36,772 nucleotides of DNA from Planctomycetaceae bacterium (GTDB taxonomy: Bacteria > Planctomycetota > Planctomycetia > Pirellulales > Pirellulaceae): contig PBTE01000214.1 in the NCBI GenBank assembly GCA_002726515.1, positions 1-36,772 of the forward strand, read 5' to 3'. This document shows, in pieces, positions 8,432-17,145 of the stretch (position 1 is the first letter of the stretch; each line of letters starts with the position of its first letter). Under the pieces are notes generated by a model. It saw nothing but the letters and a program-made list of their open reading frames with translations. It did no database searches and was not told the origin of the DNA. Made by a program: the position numbers and the translations under genes.

Positions 8432-9004
8432 ATGTCAATGCTTCTCTGGCCGTTACTACTCTTGCTACTGGCAATCGCTTTTATTGCGTTAGAAATGTTT
8501 ATTCCTTCAGGAGGCGCCCTGGGACTACTGGCGGTATTGTCGGCGATTGCTGCGGTCGTTGTGGCCTTTTTCACTGGGGGGTCCGTTTGGGGAACGACTT
8601 GGTTGGCTGTTGTCACGGCCGTCCTTCCGATTTCAGCCCTCATTGCCATTCGAGTTTGGCCCCTTACTCCTCTAGGCCGAAGGATGACCTATCGCCCACC
8701 TCTGGCAGACAAGTTTGACAACCAGCAACGCTCACAGTCACTTGTAGGCCTCAAGGGCCGTGCTCAAACCGTAATGCTTCCTGCCGGCCGTATCCTCATC
8801 GAGGGTCAAATGCTGGATGCAGTCAGCAATGGGACGCCTATTGAAGCAGGAGATGTCGTCGAGGTCATTCAAATCGAAGGCAATCATATCGTGGTCCGAC
8901 CGGCTGACCAAATTCCCGCGAACAAAAAAGAGTCTCAGGAAGACATCCTCTCGCAACCTATTGAGACGTTGGGACTGGACGAACTGGAAAATCCGCTCTC
9001 TTGA
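8432..9004 (+). CDS. Short NfeD-family membrane protein
   Basis: 190 residues. Three closely packed hydrophobic segments fill about residues 3-75 ([20 protein letters not shown] at the front, with the Glu-Pro-Gly-rich turns typical of NfeD). A cytoplasmic OB-fold follows (about 95-150: [16 protein letters not shown], then [18 protein letters not shown]) with a charged tail. It has no protease domain, so it is the short NfeD type that partners flotillins. The stop codon (9002-9004) lies about 110 bases before the likely floA start, so the two are probably co-transcribed. The protein likely helps assemble or stabilise FloA membrane domains. ATG 8432 is preceded by no strong ribosome-binding site, but the N-terminus MSMLLWPLL fits the family. 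Confidence 0.88.
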   Translation: MSMLLWPLLLLLLAIAFIALEMFIPSGGALGLLAVLSAIAAVVVAFFTGGSVWGTTWLAVVTAVLPISALIAIRVWPLTPLGRRMTYRPPLADKFDNQQRSQSLVGLKGRAQTVMLPAGRILIEGQMLDAVSNGTPIEAGDVVEVIQIEGNHIVVRPADQIPANKKESQEDILSQPIETLGLDELENPLS

Positions 9005-9114
9005 CAACCGGGGCTGAGATACCCAGACTATGGTTGAATTGTTCTTTGCGCGAACGGCCAGCACAATTTTTAATACTGCAAAGTCAGCTTCAGGGTGTGG
9101 GGAGATTTTTTTCT

Positions 9115-10125
9115 GTGGGGTCGGCAGTTTTCATCGGCGGGATCGTTGTTTGCATCGTCCTTGGCCTGATTTTTCTGGTTATTTTTGCCAGGTTTTTTGG
9201 GCTGTGGATTCAATCGGTGCTAACGGGAGCAGGAGTCACCTTCTGGGAGCTCGTGCGCATGTATCTTCGCAAGGTCCGTCCAGGCACCATCGTCCGCGCT
9301 AAAATCATGGCAGTCCAGGCCGGATTGCAGGACGAATTTGAAATGACGACCAACGCCCTGGAAGCTCATTTTCTTGCAGGTGGTGACGTACCACGGATGG
9401 TCCAAGCACTGATCGCGGCCAACAAAGCGAAAACCATTGAATTGGATTTTCGCTTGGCGACGGCGATTGACCTGGCCGGCCGTAATGTTCTGGAAGCCGT
9501 ACAAACGAGTGTCTATCCCAAGGTGATTGACTGCCCTGCCAAAGAGGGTTCGAGACCGACGTTGGACGCGGTCGCCAAAAACGGAATCCAATTGAAGGTC
9601 CGGGCACGTGTCACGGTCCGTGCCAATCTGCAACAATTGATTGGCGGGGCTACGGAAGAAACCATCATTGCCCGGGTGGGTGAAGGAATCGTCAGCGCCA
9701 TTGGTTCTGCCGACACTCATGAAGACGTTTTAGAAAACCCGGATCGCATTTCAAAGACCGTACTCTCACGGCGTCTGGACTCGCAAACTGCTTTTGAAAT
9801 TGTATCGATTGACATCGCCGATATCGATGTGGGTGACAACATCGGGGCTCGCTTGCAAGCGGACCAGGCCGAAGCCGATACGCGTGTTGCGCGAGCAAGA
9901 GCCGAAGGCCGCCGCGCTATGGCCGCCGCGGCTGAGCAGGAAGAAATCGCCAGAATCCAAGAGAGCCGGGCCCAATTAGTCAACGCCGAATCAGAAGTCC
10001 CCAAAGCAATGGCCGATTCGTTTCGTTCCGGAAAACTGGGGATCCTGGATTATTACAAACTTCGAAATGTACAGGCCGACACGGAAATGCGATTGGCTAT
10101 CGCCAAACCGGCTGCTGCCAACTAG
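9115..10125 (+). CDS. floA: Flotillin-like protein FloA
   Basis: A scaffold of functional membrane microdomains. GTG 9115 gives 336 residues, close to the roughly 330 usual for FloA, and has GGGGAG 10 nt upstream. The frame is open further upstream to TTG 9001, but that extension is not family-like. An N-terminal hairpin/TM segment (about 4-26, [20 protein letters not shown]) is followed by the family signature with [22 protein letters not shown]-type domain comes next ([20 protein letters not shown], then [32 protein letters not shown] and [14 protein letters not shown]). An Ala/Glu-rich coiled coil ([19 protein letters not shown]) precedes the oligomerisation tail. It is adjacent to two NfeD genes, the usual partners of flotillins. 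Confidence 0.93.
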   Translation: MGSAVFIGGIVVCIVLGLIFLVIFARFFGLWIQSVLTGAGVTFWELVRMYLRKVRPGTIVRAKIMAVQAGLQDEFEMTTNALEAHFLAGGDVPRMVQALIAANKAKTIELDFRLATAIDLAGRNVLEAVQTSVYPKVIDCPAKEGSRPTLDAVAKNGIQLKVRARVTVRANLQQLIGGATEETIIARVGEGIVSAIGSADTHEDVLENPDRISKTVLSRRLDSQTAFEIVSIDIADIDVGDNIGARLQADQAEADTRVARARAEGRRAMAAAAEQEEIARIQESRAQLVNAESEVPKAMADSFRSGKLGILDYYKLRNVQADTEMRLAIAKPAAAN

Positions 10126-10131
10126 AACCCC

Positions 10132-10824
10132 ATGTTCACGATACACTTCATACCTCAGCTGTTTGCTGACGTCGACTTGGAAAATCTAGGACGGTTTATC
10201 ATACCGTTGTTGGTATTCGTGTTCTGGGTCATTGGCGGCCTGTGGAAACTGGTGACCTCCGCCGCCCGTAACCCCGGAAAACAACCTCCCGGACAACCCG
10301 GTCAGATACCTGGCCAATTGCAACCAGGTCCGGAAGATGCTTGGCCGGTGGAATCTGGGATGGAAGACTTCCTACGTCGACTGGTTGAAGAAAACAATCC
10401 GACCCCGGACAGAAACGCGCCACCCGCCGATGTACCGTTCGACGACAGACTGGTCGAGGTAGAAACCGTGGAACCAGTGTCACTGGCTGATCCACCGCGA
10501 ACAGGGATGCCGAAATTCGGTTTGGAACGTCAATTTTCTCACCTGGAAAGCTCCGTTTCTCAAGTCGACGAGAAACTGGATGCACACATCCACGAAAAAT
10601 TTGATCGCCGACTGGGAAAACTGGCACACCAGGATCCCATCGAATCATCGAGGTCCGAAGAAACCTCGCAGCCGGATGCCACAGTTTCGGCAGCAAGAAA
10701 TTTGTCTGCAGAAGTCATGGCCTGGGAGGAGCCGGCCGCAGCGCTCCAGGATCCTGCCAAGTTACGGCAGGCCATCATCCTGAACGAAATCCTACAACCT
10801 CCACTACATCGCTGGCAGGAGTAA
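10132..10824 (+). CDS. Single-pass membrane protein of unknown function downstream of floA
   Basis: A 230-residue protein starting 6 bases after the floA stop. One TM helix (about residues 20-42, [20 protein letters not shown]) is followed by a Pro/Gly/Gln-rich linker and a long low-complexity acidic cytoplasmic region. A short conserved-looking end reads [14 protein letters not shown] plus a basic residue. That C-terminal motif recurs, from memory, in planctomycete FloA-linked proteins with an ILGPP-type ending. I recognise no enzyme. Tight coupling to floA suggests a microdomain partner or adaptor. The next gene starts 7 bases downstream. Confidence 0.75.
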   Translation: MFTIHFIPQLFADVDLENLGRFIIPLLVFVFWVIGGLWKLVTSAARNPGKQPPGQPGQIPGQLQPGPEDAWPVESGMEDFLRRLVEENNPTPDRNAPPADVPFDDRLVEVETVEPVSLADPPRTGMPKFGLERQFSHLESSVSQVDEKLDAHIHEKFDRRLGKLAHQDPIESSRSEETSQPDATVSAARNLSAEVMAWEEPAAALQDPAKLRQAIILNEILQPPLHRWQE

Positions 10825-10831
10825 ACAACCG

Positions 10832-11755
10832 GTGACCAACATTAACATTACACCAGAAACAACTCGCATTGGTTGGATTGGCACGGGCGTGATGGGAACG
10901 AGCATGTGCTCACATCTCATCTCCAAAGGCTTCAAGACAACCGTCTACAACCGTACAAAATCGAAATCCCAGTCGCTGCTGGACCAAGGAGCAAAATGGG
11001 CGGATTCGCCTCGAGGCGTCGCAGAGGGTAGTGACGTGGTATTCTCGATTGTTGGTTTTCCCAGTGATGTACGCAATGTTATCCTGGGCAATGACGGAGC
11101 TCTCGAGGGCTGTTCCGCGGGCAATGTGCTGGTTGACATGACGACTAGTGAACCTTCGTTAGCCATTGAAATTGCAGAACAAGCTGCCGCACGCGAAGTC
11201 CCCAGCGTTGACGCACCGGTCTCTGGTGGTGATGTGGGTGCTCGTGAAGCCCGCCTTTCAATCATGATTGGAGGCGACAAATCGGTGGTCGATGCGCTCC
11301 AGCCCTGCTGGGACGCGATGGGGAAAGCCATCATTTATCAGGGCGGGCCGGGTGCGGGACAGCACACAAAAATGGTCAACCAAACCTTGATTGCCACCAA
11401 CATGATCGGCGTCTGCGAAGCCTTGCTTTACGCTCATCAAGCAGGCTTGGACCTGGACACCGTGATGGAATCTGTTGCCTCCGGTGCAGCCGGCAGTTGG
11501 TCGCTATCCAACCTCGGCCCACGGATTATTCAAGGCAACTTCGATCCCGGATTTTTTGTAGAACACTTCATCAAGGACATGGGCATAGCCCTTTCCGAGG
11601 CAAAACGAATGGGGCTGTCTCTCCCAGGCCTGGCGTTGTCACACCAGCTCTACATTGCCCTTGCATCCCAAGGACACCAACGAGACGGTACGCACGCGTT
11701 GCAGCTTGCGTTGGCAAATTTATCCGGAATCGACTGGAAAAGCCGCTCCATGTAG
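10832..11755 (+). CDS. NAD(P)-dependent beta-hydroxyacid dehydrogenase (3-hydroxyisobutyrate dehydrogenase family)
   Basis: 307 residues from GTG 10832, with CAGGAG about 10 nt upstream overlapping the previous stop. The Rossmann motif [13 protein letters not shown] is near residues 13-25. The substrate-binding signature [20 protein letters not shown] is near 130-150, and the catalytic-Lys motif [11 protein letters not shown] is near 173-183. The C-terminal helical domain has [20 protein letters not shown]. This matches 3-hydroxyisobutyrate dehydrogenase, tartronate semialdehyde reductase and GLYR-type enzymes; the exact substrate cannot be assigned. It oxidises a 3-hydroxyacid or reduces the semialdehyde in the cytoplasm. 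It is probably read with the NfeD/FloA genes, although no functional link is evident. Confidence 0.9.
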   Translation: MTNINITPETTRIGWIGTGVMGTSMCSHLISKGFKTTVYNRTKSKSQSLLDQGAKWADSPRGVAEGSDVVFSIVGFPSDVRNVILGNDGALEGCSAGNVLVDMTTSEPSLAIEIAEQAAAREVPSVDAPVSGGDVGAREARLSIMIGGDKSVVDALQPCWDAMGKAIIYQGGPGAGQHTKMVNQTLIATNMIGVCEALLYAHQAGLDLDTVMESVASGAAGSWSLSNLGPRIIQGNFDPGFFVEHFIKDMGIALSEAKRMGLSLPGLALSHQLYIALASQGHQRDGTHALQLALANLSGIDWKSRSM

Positions 11756-11922
11756 TTCAACTGGGTCGAGCAAACCAAGCCGTTTCTGCACACGATCAGC
11801 ACTTGCCCATGACACTGTAGATGTGCTAGATTCGGGAAAGAGTATTTTTTCTTTGCGCGGCGGTTGAGAAATAGCTCAATTTTTGTCACGAATGTACTGA
11901 AAATCAGGAGTTGGAATCGTAA

Positions 11923-12012
11923 GTGGGTACGAAAAAAACGGGAAAAGGCAGGCGAAAAGTCGGACGCAAGAAAAGACGGATGCGTGCCAAAATTCGCCAT
12001 CGTAAGAAGTGA
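11923..12012 (+). CDS. 29-residue extremely basic small protein
   Basis: A short ORF from GTG 11923 to TGA 12010-12012, with AGGAG at 11906-11910 (12 nt spacing). The product begins GTKKTGKGRRKVGRKKRRMR and ends KIRHRKK. Almost two thirds of its residues are Lys, Arg or His, and it has no acidic residue. The composition resembles tiny ribosome-associated proteins (AURKAIP1/COX24-type or bS22-like), but I cannot place it in a family. It lies in a 320-base stretch between the dehydrogenase and the DUF3891 gene, 63 bases before the latter, and probably shares its transcript. Chance A-rich coding is the alternative. Confidence 0.5.
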   Translation: MGTKKTGKGRRKVGRKKRRMRAKIRHRKK

Positions 12013-12075
12013 TTCTCGGCTGAAAGCTGCCATTCGGTCTGCTGCGTCGACGCCCATCGCAAATGTTGTCGGGAA

Positions 12076-12840
12076 ATGATTCGTCGTGAACTGCGACCCA
12101 AAGGCGGGTCATCTCAATGGTTGTTGGTCCCGCAGGTCGAACATGCATCTCTAGCCTGGGCGTTGGCCCGTGCTTGGGGCCTGCTACCCTTTGTCGAATC
12201 CACTTCGCGAAACACCCTAGTTCAAACCATCCGCCGACACGACGACGGTTGGGCTGACTGGGATCAACAACCGCAAGTAGACCCCCAAACGGGGAAACCC
12301 CGGGCGTTCACAGAAATGCCCCTGCAAGCCGCTCACGACATCTGGACCCGGTCGATTGACAGTTGCCGCGACCTGGGACCATTGGCACAGTTTCTAGTGG
12401 CAGCTCATTTCATTGCGCTGCGTCGTCATGGTGATTCGTCAGCGAGTGCTGAAGCGATTCGATTTGTCGACAAGTTTGAACGACGTTGTCAAGAGTGGCT
12501 CCTGGAGTGGCAGTCACTGGAACCAACCCAAAACACTCTCGATGCGGCCCGTAGAGCTCTTCGATTCCTGCAAATGTTTGACGAGATGAGTCTCTGGTTT
12601 TGCTGTGCAGACAGGAACGATGACAAACCGTTTCAAGATCCCGACGGTCAAACATTTGTATACCGCCCAGTAGGTTCCTCACATGTAACCTGTTCTCCCT
12701 GGCCATTCAGGAAATCTCAAATTCTGCTGAGCGTCACGGGCCGTGTGGTACCCCGTACTCGCTATACTGGAAGCGACCATCTGGCCCAAATGCCGCAGCA
12801 GAACCTGTCCCTGTCCTGGGAATTGATGCCAAATCTTTGA
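12076..12840 (+). CDS. DUF3891 family protein
   Basis: A 254-residue, probably cytoplasmic protein with no signal peptide. The N-terminus (MIRRELRPKG) is followed by an early HDDGW...WD motif at about 55-62, then QVDPQTGKPRAFTEMP. A helical part reads AAHDIWTRSIDSCRDLGP and AAHFIALRRHG, followed by LRFLQMFDEMSLWFCC and C-terminal strands. The His-Asp-Asp motif, the late Phe-Asp-x-Leu-Ser-Leu helix and the length match DUF3891 (HD-like fold) as I remember it. The biochemical function is unknown; the conserved His/Asp residues could bind a metal. ATG 12076 has GGGAA close upstream. Confidence 0.8.
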   Translation: MIRRELRPKGGSSQWLLVPQVEHASLAWALARAWGLLPFVESTSRNTLVQTIRRHDDGWADWDQQPQVDPQTGKPRAFTEMPLQAAHDIWTRSIDSCRDLGPLAQFLVAAHFIALRRHGDSSASAEAIRFVDKFERRCQEWLLEWQSLEPTQNTLDAARRALRFLQMFDEMSLWFCCADRNDDKPFQDPDGQTFVYRPVGSSHVTCSPWPFRKSQILLSVTGRVVPRTRYTGSDHLAQMPQQNLSLSWELMPNL

Positions 12841-13281
12841 TTGCAACCTCGGCATGCCACTGGCAGTCAGGGCGCGCATCTGGAATCCCTGACAATCGAC
12901 GTGGCAAAAAAATCTTGCGAAGACTCCAAACGCACTTTCCAAACGTGAAACGCTCCTGGCAATGTTTTTCCGGTACTCGAACCCTTAAAAACTACAAGAA
13001 TCCTACAACCGTCAGACACCGCGCCTTCCTCAACAATTGGCAGCTGCCTTTGTTTGACTTTGGCTGCTCGTTGAAATTAAGATAGAAGAAGAGTGTTACG
13101 CGGATTTCGGCGCGGAAAGCCTGTGCGTTTTCACTGACGGATTTGCGCGGACCGTTCAATGTCCCTATCTGAACAGGTTCTTGAGCACTGCTAAACTCAC
13201 CCACAAGACCCGTGTCAGAAGCCTACACTGGTGCAATTTGCCAGCAGCGATCACCTTAACCACAATTCAGGCCGAAACTCC
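12841..13281. other. Intergenic region, nothing clear
   Basis: About 440 bases between the DUF3891 gene and the next secreted-protein gene. No terminator hairpin with a T-run, RNA gene or repeat is visible. Open frames exist, for example 12837-13085, but their composition is not protein-like and they lack a ribosome-binding site. Confidence 0.45.
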
Positions 13282-14322
13282 ATGGAAATCACAGAAATGA
13301 GCATCGCATCTCCAGTCGTCTCTTGGCGCAAGCTGGTGAGATGCTTTTCCTGCTTTTTGCTGAGTCTCACTGCCATGTCGGCGGAACAGCAATTGAAGGC
13401 TGATGATTTAACCGTTACTCCAACCGCACACACACCCCGTCAGCTTGCACCCGGGGTACTGACCGTCATCTCTCCCGAACCCGAGGAAGAAGAAACCTTC
13501 AGCGGTCCGCGCCCATTGGTGGATGTTGTCAAGGGAATTGATAATTTGGATTGGAATCCAAATTTTACCCCCGAAACACGAACGCTGTTGGAACAATCGA
13601 AATCCGTCATTTATCGTCGCGCAATTTGGAATCTCGAGTTCGCGTTCATGCCCCTGCGATTGCTACACGTGGATATTCCACAGGCCGACGGACGGATGGA
13701 AAGCAAGTTAATTTGGTATTTGGTTTACCGTGTCAAGAACCATGGTCGCCACCTGATGCCAACACCGCAGGAAGATGCATGGGGCAACCAGCTGTTCAAC
13801 GCATCTGAGGTAGGTCACTCCATACGTTTCTTTCCCAGGTTCATTTTAGTGTCTCATGAAAAAAAACAATCTCACATGGATCAGCTGTTACCGGCCGCAC
13901 TCAAACAGATCAAAATACAAGAACGGCTGGGCCGTCCGCTACTGGATTCAGTGAGCATCAGTCAGGCAGACATCCCGATCAGTACGGAACGAGCTGACCA
14001 CAGCGTCTGGGGGGTTGCAACCTGGACAGGTGTCGATCCGCACACCGACTTTTTCTCGGTTTTCGTCCGGGGCCTGACCAATGCTTACCACTTCACAGAC
14101 TCGCCTGCAGACTTTCAACCTGGAAAACCGCCCGGATTTACACGGCGCACGGAGGCCAAAACCCTGCAGCTCAACTTCTGGCGACCGGGTGATTTTGTGC
14201 GGGAAAATGAACAGGAAGTCCGCTTCGGAATCCCCGGCGTGTCCGAACCCATTTCTGATCAGTCGGTCCTGCAACTCTACGGCCTGAACAAGCGTCTTGA
14301 TTATCAATGGCTTTATCGCTAA
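13282..14322 (+). CDS. Secreted protein of unknown function
   Basis: 346 residues from ATG 13282. ATG 13297 is an equally good start, and the frame is open to GTG 13231. The N-terminus carries a signal peptide (WRKLVRCFSCFLLSLTAMSA). The mature protein contains a Glu-rich linker (SPEPEEEE), then FAFMPLRLLHVDIP and LIWYLVYRVKNHG, a beta-rich block suggesting an immunoglobulin-like or stand-alone beta domain. Later come DHSVWGVATWTGVDPHTDFF and the C-terminal LQLYGLNKRLDYQWLYR. I recognise no catalytic motif. From memory, planctomycetes have similar 'WYLVYRV' secreted proteins. It precedes rpmA by 81 bases, where most bacteria have rplU. Confidence 0.65.
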   Translation: MEITEMSIASPVVSWRKLVRCFSCFLLSLTAMSAEQQLKADDLTVTPTAHTPRQLAPGVLTVISPEPEEEETFSGPRPLVDVVKGIDNLDWNPNFTPETRTLLEQSKSVIYRRAIWNLEFAFMPLRLLHVDIPQADGRMESKLIWYLVYRVKNHGRHLMPTPQEDAWGNQLFNASEVGHSIRFFPRFILVSHEKKQSHMDQLLPAALKQIKIQERLGRPLLDSVSISQADIPISTERADHSVWGVATWTGVDPHTDFFSVFVRGLTNAYHFTDSPADFQPGKPPGFTRRTEAKTLQLNFWRPGDFVRENEQEVRFGIPGVSEPISDQSVLQLYGLNKRLDYQWLYR

Positions 14323-14403
14323 AAAGGAGAGTATTCAGGTGGTTTCGGGTGGAAGCTCGAGCAAACTCACCGCGACAAGCGCCTTGATTAGGGACCGAAA
14401 AGC

Positions 14404-14649
14404 ATGGCACATAAGAAGGGACAGGGCTCAAGCCGTAACGGACGTGACTCAAATGCTCAACGACGAGGCGTCAAAAAGTTCGGTGGGGAGCGTGTCGGGG
14501 TCGGCAATATCCTGGTAAGACAGGTAGGCAACCGATTTCATCCGGGTACGAACGTAGGACAAGGCAAGGATTTTACGCTCTTTGCATTGCAAGCTGGCAT
14601 AGTGGCGTTTGACCGGAAAGGTCGGCGTATCAATGTGGTACCTGCGTAG
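14404..14649 (+). CDS. rpmA: 50S ribosomal protein L27
   Basis: 81 residues, slightly shorter than the usual 85. It starts [20 protein letters not shown] and contains [18 protein letters not shown], the [19 protein letters not shown] block and a final [12 protein letters not shown]. The N-terminal tail reaches towards the peptidyl-transferase centre. There is no N-terminal extension needing Prp-type cleavage, since the protein begins directly with AHKKG. The usual upstream partner rplU (L21) is missing here, while obgE is retained about 170 bases downstream beyond a terminator. Confidence 0.97.
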   Translation: MAHKKGQGSSRNGRDSNAQRRGVKKFGGERVGVGNILVRQVGNRFHPGTNVGQGKDFTLFALQAGIVAFDRKGRRINVVPA

Positions 14650-14740
14650 CTTGGATGGCGCTGATTTAGGCCGAAACACTTGAAAGGTGGACCCGATCGC
14701 CAAACGGAATCGATCTACCAACAGACAATTTTGAATGATC

Positions 14741-14771
14741 GGGACGGTCTCTCGCGGGTCCGTCCTTTTTT
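14741..14771 (+). terminator. Rho-independent terminator between rpmA and obgE
   Basis: GGACGG (14742-14747) pairs with CCGTCC (14760-14765) across a 12-nt loop, followed by six T residues (14766-14771). It implies that obgE is at least partly transcribed from its own promoter. Confidence 0.7.
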
Positions 14772-14817
14772 AGTGCTCGTCATTCTTTTTTCCGACCACG
14801 TGTTGAGCAGTTAGAAC

Positions 14818-15819
14818 GTGTTCGTCGACCGTATCATCATCGATGTAGAAGCCGGTTCCGGGGGCAACGGGTGCATGAGCTTCCGCCGCGAGAGGTATGT
14901 ACCCAAGGGGGGACCCAACGGCGGTGATGGGGGACACGGGGGCAACGTGATTATTGTCGCGGAGAATGGTGTGGACAGTCTATCTCCCTTGGCCCACCAC
15001 AAACAATGGAAAGCTGACCGTGGCGGTCACGGCACGGGTTCAGACCGCCATGGCCGCGCAGGCAAGGATCTGACAATCAAAGTGCCCCCAGGAACCATCG
15101 TCAAGGATTTTCGCAACAAGTTCGTTTTGAAAGATCTGGCCCGACTCGGAGATCGTGTCACCGCTGCACGAGGAGGCAAAGGGGGTTACGGCAATACCCA
15201 TTTCAAGTCATCCACCAATCGCGCCCCACGCAAATTCACGATGGGCGAGCAAGGCGAGGCTCGCCGACTGGAACTCGAGCTAAAAATCATTGCCGACGTA
15301 GGTCTGATCGGACTCCCCAACGCCGGCAAAAGCACCTTGCTGAGCCGGATGTCCGGAGCCAGACCGCAAATTGCCGATTATCCCTTCACCACCAAATACC
15401 CAAATCTGGGTCAGGTCCGTTTGGCTCGCGAACGGTTTTGTGTGATGGCCGATATCCCGGGACTCATCGAGGGAGCTCATCGAGGGCAAGGACTAGGACA
15501 CGAATTTCTACGACATATCGAACGAACAGAAATATTCGTTCACCTTGTCGAGCCAATACCCATGGATGCCAGTGATCCCGTCCAAAATTTCCATACCATT
15601 CGTGAAGAACTCGTCCAGTTCAACCCAGACCTGGGGAATCGGCGGGAAATTGTCGCCGTCTCGAAAGCAGAACTGCCTGGATCGACAGAGATTCAACAAA
15701 GATTGAAGGAAACTTTGGGGCGCGAAGTCCTCATGATTTCAGCGGCCACCGGAGCCGGACTGGACAAGCTGAAAACCGCCCTCGCACAAGCTCTGGATTC
15801 TGCAAGGAATTTGTCGTAG
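14818..15819 (+). CDS. obgE: Obg GTPase involved in ribosome assembly
   Basis: 333 residues from GTG 14818. The glycine-rich Obg fold is at the N-terminus (about 1-158: AGSGGNGCMSFRRERYVPKG, GGPNGGDGGHGG, ARGGKGGYGN). The G domain follows, with GLPNAGKST (G1, about 164-172), YPFTTKYPNLG (G2) and DIPGLIEGA (G3). The G4 position reads AVSKAEL, so the guanine-specificity motif is S-K-A-E rather than N-K-x-D. G5 is ISAATG. No extra C-terminal OCT domain is present. It acts on the 50S particle. It is separated from rpmA by a terminator. The divergent G4 is the only odd feature. Confidence 0.95.
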   Translation: MFVDRIIIDVEAGSGGNGCMSFRRERYVPKGGPNGGDGGHGGNVIIVAENGVDSLSPLAHHKQWKADRGGHGTGSDRHGRAGKDLTIKVPPGTIVKDFRNKFVLKDLARLGDRVTAARGGKGGYGNTHFKSSTNRAPRKFTMGEQGEARRLELELKIIADVGLIGLPNAGKSTLLSRMSGARPQIADYPFTTKYPNLGQVRLARERFCVMADIPGLIEGAHRGQGLGHEFLRHIERTEIFVHLVEPIPMDASDPVQNFHTIREELVQFNPDLGNRREIVAVSKAELPGSTEIQQRLKETLGREVLMISAATGAGLDKLKTALAQALDSARNLS

Positions 15820-16034
15820 TCCCCGGTCTCAATATTTTTCCAAGGTGCTCCAATACAACACGATGGTCCAACAGGTACCACGCCCGCCCCTGGTAGCAGG
15901 GTGTCTGGGGCACAAATTTTGTTAAATTGACGAAGACAATGGACCAGAGTCACTCAAACTCGAATCTGGCCGAGTGGTTCAAATTTTAAAAGCTGTTTGC
16001 AATCGACTTCATCCGCCGCTTGAACATCATCTCG

Positions 16035-16922
16035 ATGCCGCACATCACTCACCAGCCGTTGATTGTCATTGACATTGGGAACTCCTCAATCAACTGCGGT
16101 ATTTTCCAGCGGGAACAAAACTCTATCGACAAAGAGCCTCAAACCGTTCTGCGTCTTGATACCCAGGTCGATTTTTCGGAACAATTAGCTGGTTGGATTC
16201 CCCACACACCGGCTGCGTGGTGGGTCGTTAGCGTCAATCGGCCAAGCGAAAATCGGTTGAGGCAATGGGTCACCCTACATCGAAAAGAAGATTCCTATCA
16301 AACGCTGCATCATGGTGAATTACCTATCCAGATTGGCGTGGACCTCCCCCAGAGTGTGGGAATGGACCGACTCGTAGCAGCCGTTGGGGTCAACGCGTTC
16401 CGGCCCGCTGACTCGCCCGCCATTGTCGTGGATGCGGGCTCAGCCATTACCGTTGATTTGGTCAGCAAGGCGGGAATGTTTCTGGGAGGTGTCATCTTGC
16501 CCGGTCTCTCCCTGGCAGCCAAGTCGTTGCATCAACATACCGATCAGCTTCCGCAAATCCAATGCGACTTGGCAGCGGTGATCGAGAAGGCAAAAAACTC
16601 CGCTATCGGGAATTCACAGCAACTGATCCTCTCATCCGGTAACCACCAACTGAAAGCTGATGACCTCCCAACATTCGTTGGCAAATCAACAGAACAGGCA
16701 ATCCGCGGTGGTCTCATCTGGGGCACCGTCGGAGCGCTGCGTTTTCTGATTGAAAACATTTCCCGGCAATTACACCCTTCCCCGTTTGTTGTTTACGCGG
16801 GAGGAGACGCACGTTATCTGGCCTCGTTGGTTGAAGAGGATCCGGTCATCATGCCACAGCTTGTCTTACAAGGTATTGCCCTGTGTGTCGGGCACCTTGA
16901 ATCAAATGAGAAGGTATCGTGA
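16035..16922 (+). CDS. coaX: Type III pantothenate kinase
   Basis: 295 residues from ATG 16035; TTG 16020 in frame would add five residues. Catalyses the first step of CoA synthesis, pantothenate + ATP to 4'-phosphopantothenate, in the cytoplasm. The phosphate-binding motif DIGNSSI is at about 13-19. The pantothenate motif with VGMDRL is near 115, and the second ASKHA motif VVDAGSAITVDLV is near 130. ILPGLSLAAKSLHQHTDQLP is the family's dimer/substrate segment, and YAGGDARYL lies near the C-terminus. There is no BirA fusion. It is slightly longer than typical CoaX (about 255) because of N-terminal and mid-protein insertions. Confidence 0.93.
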   Translation: MPHITHQPLIVIDIGNSSINCGIFQREQNSIDKEPQTVLRLDTQVDFSEQLAGWIPHTPAAWWVVSVNRPSENRLRQWVTLHRKEDSYQTLHHGELPIQIGVDLPQSVGMDRLVAAVGVNAFRPADSPAIVVDAGSAITVDLVSKAGMFLGGVILPGLSLAAKSLHQHTDQLPQIQCDLAAVIEKAKNSAIGNSQQLILSSGNHQLKADDLPTFVGKSTEQAIRGGLIWGTVGALRFLIENISRQLHPSPFVVYAGGDARYLASLVEEDPVIMPQLVLQGIALCVGHLESNEKVS

Positions 16923-17145
16923 CCCAACATCCAAGATGCCGGGGAACTGGTGACAAGAAGCGGTGTCATCCGACCTGTGCTCGATCGGATGATTTCCCAA
17001 ACGACTTCTCCAACATTCTATTCGCGGTGTTCTCGGTTTCTTATTTGGTTTCCTCGGGTTACTGTTCTCTCATTACTGTTCTCTCAAATTTCTCCACACA
17101 TCCAAACTGTACGCAGTGCGAACAGTTGCTGCTCGCTGAGACCTC

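Noticed and set aside
12837-13085. 82-codon frame after the DUF3891 gene
   Set aside because: It starts at TTG overlapping the previous stop, has no ribosome-binding site, and shows no protein-like pattern.
15968-15982. tRNA-like D-arm sequence (GGCCGAGTGGTTCAA)
   Set aside because: It resembles tRNA-Ser/Leu D arms, but there are no matching acceptor, anticodon or T arms nearby.
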